Shown: positions 1-5,809, numbered from the stretch's first letter. The stretch is DNA of 6,814 bases from an uncultured beta proteobacterium (GCA_903914985.1 CAIWRE010000034.1:1-6814), one strand, 5' to 3'. The notes: generated by a model from the letters alone, not told the origin. Numbers and translations: made by a program.

Positions 1-16
1 AGCGGTACTTTTTCAT
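1..16 (-). CDS. Possible start of a downstream gene (partial, MKKYR...)
   Basis: On the minus strand an ATG at 16-14 opens a frame reading Met-Lys-Lys-Tyr-Arg before the window ends. It is preceded by AAAAAGG with a 5-nt gap, a reasonable Shine-Dalgarno sequence, and begins 19 nt after the desaturase stop codon, as expected for a second gene in an operon. Only five full codons are visible, so the product cannot be named and the start could be chance. Confidence 0.35.
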
Positions 17-35
17 ACGGACCTTTTTGAATGGC

Positions 36-986
36 TCAAGTGGAGCCCAGCGCAGTCGTGCCGCCGGGATGCATGGTGGGAATCACCGCAAACCCATGCT
101 GGATACGAAGGTCCCTTGCACGCAGTTCGGGCTCCATCAAATTCCAGACCTGTCGGTGCTGATAGGAGGGCGTGGTGGGCCAGAGGTGGTGAACTAAATG
201 GTAGTTGTGCCATTGCATCAGCAGGTCGAGCACCGGCTCGTAGCCGATACGCACCGTCGTGCCCGCCGTGAGGTTGTCATGGCTGGAGGTTGCGGTAGTA
301 ATGTGCTGCAACTGCCCGTGTTCGCCGCCATCGAGGTGAGGCAGCCAGAGAAATACAAAGCCAATCAAGGCTGTGGTGATTCGAGCGGGAATCAGCCACA
401 GCAGGAGCACCTCGAGCCCATAACCGAAATAGGTCAATGCGCCAGCAAGCACCATAGTGACGAACGCCAGCGGCAACGTGTCTTTCAGCGTCTTGATGCC
501 GCGCGGGTCACCGGAGCGCAGGTTGTAGACCACATAGGACAGGTCAAATGTCATCCATCGCAGCACGATGTTCCACCACGGGCCGTGGGTGTAATGGTCG
601 GGGTCTTTGGCTTCGTTGGTAAAGCGATGGTGGATCATGTGGGAATAGCGAAAGGTGCTTAGCGAGACCTGCGGCGCAATCACCAGCAAAGCCAGGCGGC
701 CCATCCAATCGTTGATGCGGACGTTGGACGACGCACTGCGGTGGGTGGCGTCGTGGGCTACATGAAACACCGGGTACATGAACACGATATTGAGCAGGCA
801 GGCGCCCCACAGCGGCAGCTGATGGTGCAGTGCCAGGGTGTCGGTACCGATCACGCCGGTCAGGATAAACAGCAGCACAGCCAGCGTAGGCCAGGCAATG
901 GGCGGAGGATTGGTCAAGCGGTACAGCTCGGCGCGCTTTTCGGGTGGAACGCTCACCGGCGATTTGGAGGACGCGTTGGAGGACAT
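36..986 (-). CDS. Fatty acid desaturase family membrane di-iron enzyme
   Basis: This 316-residue protein has the three histidine boxes of the membrane fatty acid desaturase/hydroxylase superfamily (PF00487 type): HDATH at residues 78-82 (with H75 just before), HMIHH at 116-120 and HLVHH at 263-267, followed by a WPTTP motif. In this family the histidines hold a di-iron centre that uses O2 and electrons from a ferredoxin or similar donor to desaturate or hydroxylate an acyl or isoprenoid chain at the inner membrane. Hydrophobic stretches lie near 33-50, 58-74, 96-110 and 171-212, so it is a multi-pass protein with boxes facing the cytoplasm. The HNYHLVHHLWP box also resembles CrtR-like carotenoid hydroxylases, so the substrate is not settled. 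The ATG at 986 is the natural start; the upstream AGAGA is only a weak ribosome site. The divergent AraC-family gene is the likely regulator, by position. All key histidines are present and nothing suggests decay. Confidence 0.88.
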   Translation of the reverse strand: MSSNASSKSPVSVPPEKRAELYRLTNPPPIAWPTLAVLLFILTGVIGTDTLALHHQLPLWGACLLNIVFMYPVFHVAHDATHRSASSNVRINDWMGRLALLVIAPQVSLSTFRYSHMIHHRFTNEAKDPDHYTHGPWWNIVLRWMTFDLSYVVYNLRSGDPRGIKTLKDTLPLAFVTMVLAGALTYFGYGLEVLLLWLIPARITTALIGFVFLWLPHLDGGEHGQLQHITTATSSHDNLTAGTTVRIGYEPVLDLLMQWHNYHLVHHLWPTTPSYQHRQVWNLMEPELRARDLRIQHGFAVIPTMHPGGTTALGST

Positions 987-1033
987 ACGGGAACCGTCTC
1001 TTTCTGGCGCACCCGCCGCTGGAGCGCGGTGCT

Positions 1034-1058
1034 TTTATAGGGGAAACCGCATTTTCAA
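1034..1058 (-). promoter_or_regulatory. Possible non-standard promoter for the desaturase
   Basis: Reading the minus strand, a TATAAA (plus 1034-1039) resembles a -10 box and a TTGAAA (plus 1053-1058) resembles a -35 box. The spacer is only 13 nt, well short of the usual 16-18, so this would not be a strong unaided sigma70 promoter. The TATAAA alone could serve as the -10 of an activator-dependent promoter, with the GTGACA repeats lying upstream of it. This is inference from position. Confidence 0.25.
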
Positions 1059-1085
1059 GAGTCCCCGCTATTCTGAAAGCTCCCC

Positions 1086-1120
1086 AAGTGACACATTTTC
1101 CTCATTAGGTGACAATGAGG
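1086..1120. promoter_or_regulatory. Putative AraC-type operator: 21-bp-spaced direct repeats and inverted repeat
   Basis: GTGACA occurs at 1088-1093 and again at 1109-1114, with the context A(A/G)GTGACA shared, so the copies start exactly 21 bp (two helical turns) apart. The second copy overlaps an inverted repeat, CCTCATT at 1100-1106 and AATGAGG at 1114-1120, perfect over 7 bp with a 7-nt spacer. AraC-family regulators carry two helix-turn-helix motifs and often bind direct half-sites spaced about 21 bp, as AraC does at I1-I2. The element sits between the divergent desaturase and AraC-family genes, about 43 bp before the regulator start. That it is this regulator's site is inference. Confidence 0.5.
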
Positions 1121-1162
1121 GTTGCTGCATATTGTTCACATTCTGGTGGAGCTTAAATTGAA

Positions 1163-2170
1163 TTGACTGAGGTGTCCGTCCCCCTGGCCTGGCGTGAAGG
1201 CATTATTCATTCGGCCTATGTGCGCATGGCCATTGCGCTGACTGAAGGGTTGGGGCTGCGCAGTCCCATCCACAAGCCCGAAGGCGGTCGGCTGATGACT
1301 TTGCTCGACGTGGTGCCTTTGCTCGAGGTTTTGGGCGTCGCGCAAAACCCCGGTCTGGGCGTGGCCTTGGGCACCATGATTCCCGCTTCGGCGCACGGCG
1401 CCATGGGGTATGCCGTGGTATCGAGCCAGACCATTGGCCACGCCCTGGACACCCTGGCGCGGTTCACGCCCATGCGCAACCGCATGTTCAGCTATGAGTG
1501 CACCCGCTTGCCGACCGAGACGGTTTTGTCCATCAAGCCCCGCATCGCGCTGGGCCCGTTTGGCGAGTTTTGCGAAATCGGGACAGCGGTGTCGGTGTTC
1601 AAAATGATTCAGTCCGTGGCGGGCGACGCGGCCGCCAGCCAGATGCGGTTTGATACCCGTTGGTCGGCTGCACTTGATTTGGGAGTGCCCATGCAGGTAC
1701 GGCTGGCCCAAGCGGTGACTGCCCTGCACGTGCCGACTGAGATTTCAAACTTGGTGTTACCCACCGCCGATGCCAAGCTGTTTGCCAATGCCCGTCGCAG
1801 CTGCGAGGAAGAGTTACGCATTCTTGACGGCAGCATGGTGCAACGCTTGCGCGCACTCATGCCCGACGCCCACCAGCATTGGCCCAGCCTGAAGGAGGCG
1901 GCTGCGCAGTTTGCAATGTCCAGCCGCACCTTGATGCGGCGTTTGAGCCATGAAGGTATTACCTACCAAGCTTTGCAAGATGAGGCCAAAAGTGAGTGGG
2001 CCTGCTGGTACCTCACCAACACCTCGTTGCCCATGAGCGGCATTGCTGAAAAGCTGGGTTTTGTCGACGACACCAACTTCAGCCGGAGTTTTCGCCGCTG
2101 GAAAAACACCACACCGCTGGACTATCGCAAGGCGGCCAAAGCCTTTGCCGGCGAGGTCAAGCCGTCTTAA
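1163..2170 (+). CDS. AraC-family transcriptional regulator with AraC-type N-terminal sensing domain
   Basis: The 335-residue product has the layout of AraC/XylS regulators of the OruR/MmsR-like group: an N-terminal ligand-sensing or dimerisation region at about residues 20-205 (PF12625 type) and a C-terminal DNA-binding domain at about 235-325. The first helix-turn-helix is at about 243-264 (LKEAAAQFAMSSRTLMRRL) and the second at about 293-312, with the family signature GIAEKLGFVDDTNFSRSFRR followed by TPLDYR. It should bind DNA as an activator or repressor; the effector is unknown. The frame is closed by a TAA at 1154-1156, so the start is TTG 1163, GTG 1172 or ATG 1226. TTG 1163 is favoured because a GGTGGAG at 1145-1151 lies 11 nt upstream and the N-terminus stays at normal length. 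It is divergent from the desaturase, a common arrangement for a regulator and its target. Family assignment is firm; target and effector are inferred or unknown. Confidence 0.92.
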   Translation: MTEVSVPLAWREGIIHSAYVRMAIALTEGLGLRSPIHKPEGGRLMTLLDVVPLLEVLGVAQNPGLGVALGTMIPASAHGAMGYAVVSSQTIGHALDTLARFTPMRNRMFSYECTRLPTETVLSIKPRIALGPFGEFCEIGTAVSVFKMIQSVAGDAAASQMRFDTRWSAALDLGVPMQVRLAQAVTALHVPTEISNLVLPTADAKLFANARRSCEEELRILDGSMVQRLRALMPDAHQHWPSLKEAAAQFAMSSRTLMRRLSHEGITYQALQDEAKSEWACWYLTNTSLPMSGIAEKLGFVDDTNFSRSFRRWKNTTPLDYRKAAKAFAGEVKPS

Positions 2171-2940
2171 GGCGCGATAAACCCGGCGGCAACAAACACG
2201 GCTTGGGCGCGCGGTCCTGTCACGAAACCGATCAAATCGTTCGCGGCTGCAGCGTCGCGGGGCTGTGAGCCCGGTGTGATGACATAGGTGGTAATTTTCT
2301 GCAATGCGTCGGGCAGTGGGCCCACCAACCTGGCGCCTTTGACCGGCAGTATTTCGGTGATTTGCTGCACGCCCAGTTCAATGTCGCCGTGGGCCACGGG
2401 CTCCACGACAAAGCCGACATCGCCCAGGGTTGTTTTGGCCTTGACCTGCTCTGCGATTCCCAGCTGGTCGAGCACCGAGGCGAAGTGCTTGCCACTGGTG
2501 CCTTTGCTCGGGTCCATATAGGTCAATGACTTGGCGTTCAGCAAAGTCTGGCGCAAAGCGGCAGGTGTGGAAATGTCCGGCACCGGTGCGCCCTCTTTGA
2601 TGGCAAGGCCCACGCCCACACGGCCAACCGCTTTTGCTGCCTGGGGTGCAGACCAGCCATTTTTCTCGACGTTGGCTACCACGTCCTGGCTGATGATGAG
2701 CACGTCGGGGCGTCCGCCATCGGCCAGTCGTTTCACCAAGACGCCCACCGGCGCAAATTCCACTTTGACGGTGTTGCCCGATGCCTTCTGGTAGTCCTGA
2801 ATCAGGCTGGACAGCGGCGTCTGTGCCGCCCCGGCGCTCCACACGACGATGTCTGCGGCGTGGGCCACCAAGCCCAGCAGGGCAGTACAGAGGCCCATTG
2901 CCAGGTGGCGCAGGGTCGGGACATGGCTTCGATAAAACAT
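2167..2940 (-). CDS. Periplasmic substrate-binding protein, ModA-like (molybdate/sulfate-type fold)
   Basis: The 257-residue protein begins with a signal peptide: arginine and histidine near the N-terminus, a hydrophobic core ending GLVAHA, and a likely AHA|A cleavage after about residue 28. The mature part starts DIVVWSAGAA and has the type II periplasmic-binding layout of the ModA-like family (SBP_bac_11 type): GRPDVLIIS at 76-84, DPSKGTSGKHF at 143-153, then ELGVQQITEILPVKG at 188-202 and VGPLPDALQ at 206-214. Proteins of this kind deliver oxyanions or other small solutes to ABC importers, but this divergent branch is often annotated only as substrate-binding protein, so molybdate is not assured. 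No permease or ATPase gene lies beside it, so it is an orphan here. The ATG at 2940 is chosen over an in-frame GTG at 2955 because GGAG lies 6 nt before it. The gene converges on the AraC-family gene, sharing TTAA at the stops. Confidence 0.85.
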   Translation of the reverse strand: MFYRSHVPTLRHLAMGLCTALLGLVAHAADIVVWSAGAAQTPLSSLIQDYQKASGNTVKVEFAPVGVLVKRLADGGRPDVLIISQDVVANVEKNGWSAPQAAKAVGRVGVGLAIKEGAPVPDISTPAALRQTLLNAKSLTYMDPSKGTSGKHFASVLDQLGIAEQVKAKTTLGDVGFVVEPVAHGDIELGVQQITEILPVKGARLVGPLPDALQKITTYVITPGSQPRDAAAANDLIGFVTGPRAQAVFVAAGFIAP

Positions 2941-2946
2941 AGGGTT

Positions 2947-2950
2947 CTCC
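2947..2950 (-). promoter_or_regulatory. Ribosome binding site fixing the substrate-binding protein start
   Basis: The minus strand reads GGAG followed by six bases (AACCCT) and the ATG at 2940-2938. The longer frame from GTG at 2955 would place this GGAG inside the coding sequence as a Glu codon region and has only a T-rich stretch upstream, so the shorter start is preferred. Confidence 0.7.
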
Positions 2951-3013
2951 GGCACAAAAAAGCAGGGTGATCAATGGATGCGCGCTTGATTATGGGGCTG
3001 TCGCAGAAGTTCC

Positions 3014-3026
3014 GTTTGTGCCAAAC
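3014..3026. repeat. Short inverted repeat in divergent promoter region
   Basis: GTTTG and CAAAC flank a 3-nt TGC, giving a perfect 5-bp inverted repeat in the 142-bp gap between the divergent substrate-binding and hydrolase genes. Its position would allow control of either gene, but the arms are short enough to occur by chance. No clear sigma70 promoter was found for either gene in this gap. Confidence 0.25.
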
Positions 3027-3082
3027 CCGCCCTCAATCTATGGGACAATTTTTAAATAACGACCCACCAGGAGACAAAACCC

Positions 3083-3922
3083 ATGCTGAATTCACCCGTC
3101 CGCAAATTGCTTCAGGCATCCATGCTGTGGCTGATGGCCGCCCTCACGCAGACCGCAGGAGCGCAAAACGGCGCTGTGCAGGTGCAGTGGCTGGGCCAGT
3201 CCGCTATGAAAATCACGACGCCCGGCGGCAAAGTGATCGTGATTGACCCCTGGTTGATCGCCAACCCCAAGACACCACCGGAATTCAAAAAGCTCGACGC
3301 CCTTGGCAAGGTTGATCTGATTCTGGTCAGCCATGCGCACGCGGACCACATGGCCGATGCGCCCGCGCTGGCGCTGATGAACAAAGCGCCGGTGTACGCC
3401 CCTGCAGGTCTGGCCGACTCCTTCACCACGCTGGGCGTGCTGCCGCCGGAACTGGCGCCACGTTTTAACAAGGGCGGTGTGGTGCTCCCTTTCGGTGCTG
3501 ATGGTGGCATCAAAATCATTGCCACCCATGCGGAGCACAGCTCGGAGTACCGCTGGAAAAACCCCGAGACCGGCAAAGACGAAATGCGCCCGGGCGGCGA
3601 GCCCCTGGGCTTCATCATTCAGCTGGAAAATGGCTTCACGATTTACCACCTGGGTGACACGGGCCTGTTTGGCGACATGAAGCTCATTGGCGATTTGTAC
3701 AAACCGGACCTGATCTTCATTCCTATTGGCAGCCACTTCGTGATGCCACCGCAGGACGCGGCGTTTGCCACCCGGGAAATGATCAAGCCGAAGTTCGCGA
3801 TTCCTGTGCACTACGGCACCAACGCGCTGCTGCGTGGCACTCCGAAGGAATACACCGACGCGCTGGGGCAGAGCAGCACCAAAGTGCTGTCGCTAGAGCC
3901 CGGTGGCATTGCGAAGTTCTGA
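3083..3922 (+). CDS. Exported UlaG-like metal-dependent hydrolase (metallo-beta-lactamase fold, UPF0173-like)
   Basis: The 279-residue protein belongs to the metallo-beta-lactamase superfamily, in the UlaG/UPF0173-like branch. The metal-binding motif SHAHADH is at residues 83-89 (H84, H86, D88, H89), followed by THAEHSS (H149, H152), the second-metal aspartate in YHLGDTG (D192) and the last histidine in PVHYGT (H243). IPIGSHFVMPPQDAA at 213-227 is also typical of this branch. All metal ligands are present, so it should be an active di-metal hydrolase; the substrate is unknown. Residues 1-27 look like a signal peptide with cleavage at AGA|Q, pointing to the periplasm, whereas cytosolic UPF0173 proteins are shorter, about 225-240 residues. 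The start is well supported by AGGAGA at 3069-3074, 8 nt upstream. It is divergent from the substrate-binding gene and separated by 313 bp from the next plus-strand gene, so it is probably transcribed alone. It is unlikely to be a beta-lactamase in function. Confidence 0.88.
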   Translation: MLNSPVRKLLQASMLWLMAALTQTAGAQNGAVQVQWLGQSAMKITTPGGKVIVIDPWLIANPKTPPEFKKLDALGKVDLILVSHAHADHMADAPALALMNKAPVYAPAGLADSFTTLGVLPPELAPRFNKGGVVLPFGADGGIKIIATHAEHSSEYRWKNPETGKDEMRPGGEPLGFIIQLENGFTIYHLGDTGLFGDMKLIGDLYKPDLIFIPIGSHFVMPPQDAAFATREMIKPKFAIPVHYGTNALLRGTPKEYTDALGQSSTKVLSLEPGGIAKF

Positions 3923-3954
3923 CAAGCCTCTTTGCTGCGAGCATCCGCGGACCA

Positions 3955-4083
3955 TCAGTGCTGCCAGTCGTTCAGTGGCAACAAAGATCCCGCGAATTGC
4001 CCCACGTGCTCAGGCGCATGCAGGGCATAGCGGTGAAAAAATGCACGGTAGCATTTTGAAAAAATGACAGTAATTTGTTCCAT
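3955..4083 (-). CDS. Possible small protein of 42 residues, unknown function
   Basis: An ATG-to-TGA frame of 42 codons begins MEQITVIFSKCYRAFFHRY and ends LLPLNDWQH. It is preceded by AGAGGTG (GAGG 5 nt before the ATG), a good Shine-Dalgarno sequence, and by a well-spaced promoter and operator-like repeats (4098-4141). That ordered set of signals is the main argument that it is real. The peptide has one Cys (11), five His, an aromatic-rich N-terminal half (Y12, F15, F16, Y19) and no hydrophobic segment long enough for a membrane helix or signal peptide. I do not recognise a family. It converges on the hydrolase, with 32 bp between stops. Codon use in its second half looks like the neighbours, while the first half is A/T-rich. 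Other readings are a small regulatory RNA from the same promoter, or the remnant of a longer gene that lost its 3' part. The rest of the 3923-4235 gap (about 4142-4235) shows no gene or clear plus-strand promoter. Confidence 0.45.
   Translation of the reverse strand: MEQITVIFSKCYRAFFHRYALHAPEHVGQFAGSLLPLNDWQH
4034..4066. repeat. 10-bp direct repeats flanking a small hairpin
   Basis: TGAAAAAATG occurs at 4034-4043 and again at 4057-4066. Between and overlapping them lies a perfect 7-bp inverted repeat, AAAATGC (4038-4044) and GCATTTT (4051-4057), with a 6-nt loop ACGGTA. The stem is A/T-rich and the flanking U-tract on the minus strand is short, so it is a weak terminator candidate at best. 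It lies inside the proposed 42-codon gene, close to its start. Confidence 0.5.
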
Positions 4084-4097
4084 GATCACCTCTGTTG

Positions 4098-4124
4098 AAA
4101 CGATACATACCGTTTATACCGTTT
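4098..4124. promoter_or_regulatory. Operator-like palindrome plus tandem repeat (TetR-type in look)
   Basis: On the plus strand AAACGATACATACCGTTT (4098-4115) is an imperfect palindrome in which 7 of 9 positions per arm pair. Its right arm, ATACCGTTT (4107-4115), is repeated directly at 4116-4124, giving three copies of one 9-bp half-site. The block covers the -10 box and presumed start site of the minus-strand promoter, where a repressor would act. Symmetry, length and A/T-framed core resemble operators of TetR-family repressors, but no such regulator gene is in the window, so the binding protein is unknown. Confidence 0.6.
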
Positions 4125-4141
4125 ATTTGGAAACTTCACAA
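4113..4141 (-). promoter_or_regulatory. Sigma70-like promoter for the 42-codon ORF
   Basis: The minus strand reads TTGTGA (plus 4136-4141), a 17-nt spacer, then TATAAA (plus 4113-4118). The -35 matches consensus at 4 of 6 positions, the -10 at 5 of 6, and the spacing is optimal. The expected start near 4106 would give a leader of about 23 nt containing the AGAGGTG ribosome site. It is the best promoter sequence I found in the window. Confidence 0.6.
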
Positions 4142-4235
4142 CGGGTTTACCCCTGATATACGCTCCATTACAAAAAAGTAACATCGCATCATCCCCGCAC
4201 TGCGTTTAGCACCCGCCACACACCAGGTAACCCAC

Positions 4236-5729
4236 ATGATCAAAAAATTTCTCCTTGCAGTAGTCGGCTTGTTGGTTCTGCTCGTGGCAGCCGTCGCTGT
4301 CAATACGCTGCGCAAAACTTCGCACCAAATGCAAGTGCCCGCGTTGGCGCCTGTGGCGGTGGACAAAGCGGCGGCCGCTGAACGGCTGGGGCAAATTGTT
4401 CAGCTTGCAACAGTGTCCTCGCGGGACGACGCCAAGCTCAACACCGAGCAATTCCACCAGCTGCACGCGTTTTTGCAGGCCAAGTTCCCCCTGATCCACG
4501 CCAACTTGAAGCGTGAAGTCGTGGCCGACCTGAGTCTTTTGTACACCTGGCAGGGCAGCGATGCGCAAGCCCAGCCCATCATGCTGATGGCCCACCAGGA
4601 CGTGGTGCCCATCGCGCCGGGCACCGAAGGCGACTGGCAAGTCGCGCCTTTCGCAGGTCAGGTGAAGGACGGTTTTGTGTGGGGCCGTGGCTCCTGGGAC
4701 GACAAGGGCAACCTGATGTCACAAATGGAGGCGGTAGAGATGCTGCTGGCCAGCGGCTTCAAGCCCAAGCGCACGGTGTACCTGGCTTTTGGTGCGGACG
4801 AAGAGGTCGGCGGCTTGCGCGGTGCGGCCAAGATTGCCGCGCTCTTAGCCGAGCGCAAAGTGCACCTGGACTTTGTGATTGACGAGGGCTTGCTGGTGCT
4901 CGACGGCGTGATGCCCGGTTTGAAACAACCTGCGGCACTCATTGGCGTGGCAGAAAAAGGATACATGTCGGTGGTGCTGAAGATGTCGGCCACACCGGGC
5001 CACGCATCGATGCCACCCAAGGCGGGTACCAGTGCCATTGCCATGATGAGCGCAGCCTTGAAGCGGCTGGACGACGAACAGCTGCCGGGCGGCATTCGCG
5101 GCGTGGCGGGCGAGTTGTTTGACACCTTGGCACCCGAGATGAGCGGGTTCTCCCGCGTGGCGCTGTCCAACCTGTGGCTGTTTGGCCCGGTGGTACAAAA
5201 ACAATTGGAAGGCGCGGGGAGCACCAACGCCATGCTGCGTACCACCACGGCGCTCACCATCGTGAATGCCGGTAACAAAGAAAATGTCTTGCCAGGGCGC
5301 GCGGAAGCCACGGTGAATTTCCGCATTCTGCCGGGCGATACCAAAGAGCAGGTGCTGGAGCACATGCGCAGCAAAGTGGCGCAAGCCACCGGCTCCTCAT
5401 CTTTTGAGTTGATTGCATTGCCCGGCGCGGTGAATTCGTCCAAAGTGGCACCCACCAACTCGCCGCAGTACGCCATGTTGAACAAGACGATTCGCGAAGT
5501 GTTTCCGGATGCCCTGGTCGCGCCGGGCCTGATGGTGGCGGGTACTGACTCGAAGCACTACGGGCCGATCAGTGATCACATCTTCAAGTTCTCGCCGGTG
5601 CGGGCCAACGCGGAAGACCTGAAGCGCTTTCATGGGACCAACGAACGCCTGGGCGTGGACAACTACGCGGACGCCATCCGCTTTTACCACCGCCTGATCA
5701 GCGAGCTGTCAGTCGCGCCCTTGCAATGA
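4236..5729 (+). CDS. M20-family metallopeptidase, carboxypeptidase S/PM20D1-like, membrane-anchored
   Basis: The 497-residue protein has the ordered metal site of M20 di-zinc peptidases: MAHQDVVP (H120, D122), GRGSWDDKG with bridging D155, ADEEVGG with general base E189 and ligand E190, the aspartate of VIDEG (D216) and TDSKHYGP (H441). TPGHASMPP (H256) marks the lid/dimerisation domain at about 240-370. WDDKG, TDSKHY and the ending GTNERLGVDNYADAIRFYH fit the carboxypeptidase S/PM20D1 branch, whose members cleave C-terminal residues from peptides or hydrolyse and condense N-acyl amino acids. Length fits that branch. Residues 4-22 form one hydrophobic helix after MIKK with no clear cleavage site, so the enzyme is probably anchored with its catalytic part in the periplasm. 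The start has an AGG at 4225-4227, 8 nt upstream. The SOUL gene follows after 88 nt in the same direction and may be co-transcribed. Family is firm; the true substrate is not known. Confidence 0.92.
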   Translation: MIKKFLLAVVGLLVLLVAAVAVNTLRKTSHQMQVPALAPVAVDKAAAAERLGQIVQLATVSSRDDAKLNTEQFHQLHAFLQAKFPLIHANLKREVVADLSLLYTWQGSDAQAQPIMLMAHQDVVPIAPGTEGDWQVAPFAGQVKDGFVWGRGSWDDKGNLMSQMEAVEMLLASGFKPKRTVYLAFGADEEVGGLRGAAKIAALLAERKVHLDFVIDEGLLVLDGVMPGLKQPAALIGVAEKGYMSVVLKMSATPGHASMPPKAGTSAIAMMSAALKRLDDEQLPGGIRGVAGELFDTLAPEMSGFSRVALSNLWLFGPVVQKQLEGAGSTNAMLRTTTALTIVNAGNKENVLPGRAEATVNFRILPGDTKEQVLEHMRSKVAQATGSSSFELIALPGAVNSSKVAPTNSPQYAMLNKTIREVFPDALVAPGLMVAGTDSKHYGPISDHIFKFSPVRANAEDLKRFHGTNERLGVDNYADAIRFYHRLISELSVAPLQ

Positions 5730-5805
5730 AGTCCATCGAGCTTGGGTGTGCGGACGTACACAAGGCGGTGACGCCGTGCACCATACTGGGCATTCCACCA
5801 CTACC

Positions 5806-5809
5806 GGAG
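5806..5809 (+). promoter_or_regulatory. Ribosome binding site fixing the SOUL gene start
   Basis: GGAG lies 8 nt before the ATG at 5818. A longer frame opens at a GTG at 5746, but it would put 24 polar residues before the signal peptide and has no such site, so 5818 is preferred. The rest of the 5730-5817 gap shows no clear promoter or terminator. Confidence 0.7.

Noticed and set aside
198..662. Plus-strand 154-codon open frame inside the desaturase region
   Set aside because: It is antisense to the desaturase, whose three histidine boxes show that the minus strand codes. The plus-strand translation has no recognisable motif.
1136..1729. Minus-strand 197-codon open frame opposite the AraC-family gene
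   Set aside because: It is rich in His, Gln and Arg, as expected for an antisense shadow of a GC-rich gene, while the plus strand carries a clear AraC-family protein.
2989..2994. CATAAT on the minus strand as a -10 box for the substrate-binding gene
   Set aside because: It matches five of six positions, but no -35-like hexamer lies 16-18 nt upstream.
3013..3027. TTGGCAC on the minus strand as a sigma54 -24 element
   Set aside because: The matching -12 element (TTGC at the fixed spacing) is absent; the sequence there reads GGAAC.
3016..3044. Possible sigma70 promoter TTGTGC-N17-TATGGG for the exported hydrolase
   Set aside because: The spacing is right, but the -10 lacks the conserved last T and matches only three of six positions. 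It is too weak to annotate.
3083..3922. Reading the exported metallo-beta-lactamase-fold protein as an antibiotic resistance enzyme
   Set aside because: Its motifs (WLGQSAMKI, THAEHSS, IPIGSHF) belong to the UlaG/UPF0173-like hydrolase branch, not to class B beta-lactamases.
3933..3943. TGCT-GCG-AGCA hairpin as a terminator after the exported hydrolase
   Set aside because: The stem is only 4 bp and has no T-tract on either strand.
4658..5485. Long minus-strand frame of 275 codons opposite the M20 peptidase
   Set aside because: All M20 catalytic motifs are on the plus strand. The antisense frame shows Ser/Pro-rich low-information sequence typical of a shadow.
5764..5775. GGCG-GTGA-CGCC hairpin between the M20 and SOUL genes
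   Set aside because: It is a 4-bp stem with no following T-run; this is common by chance in GC-rich DNA and too weak for a terminator.
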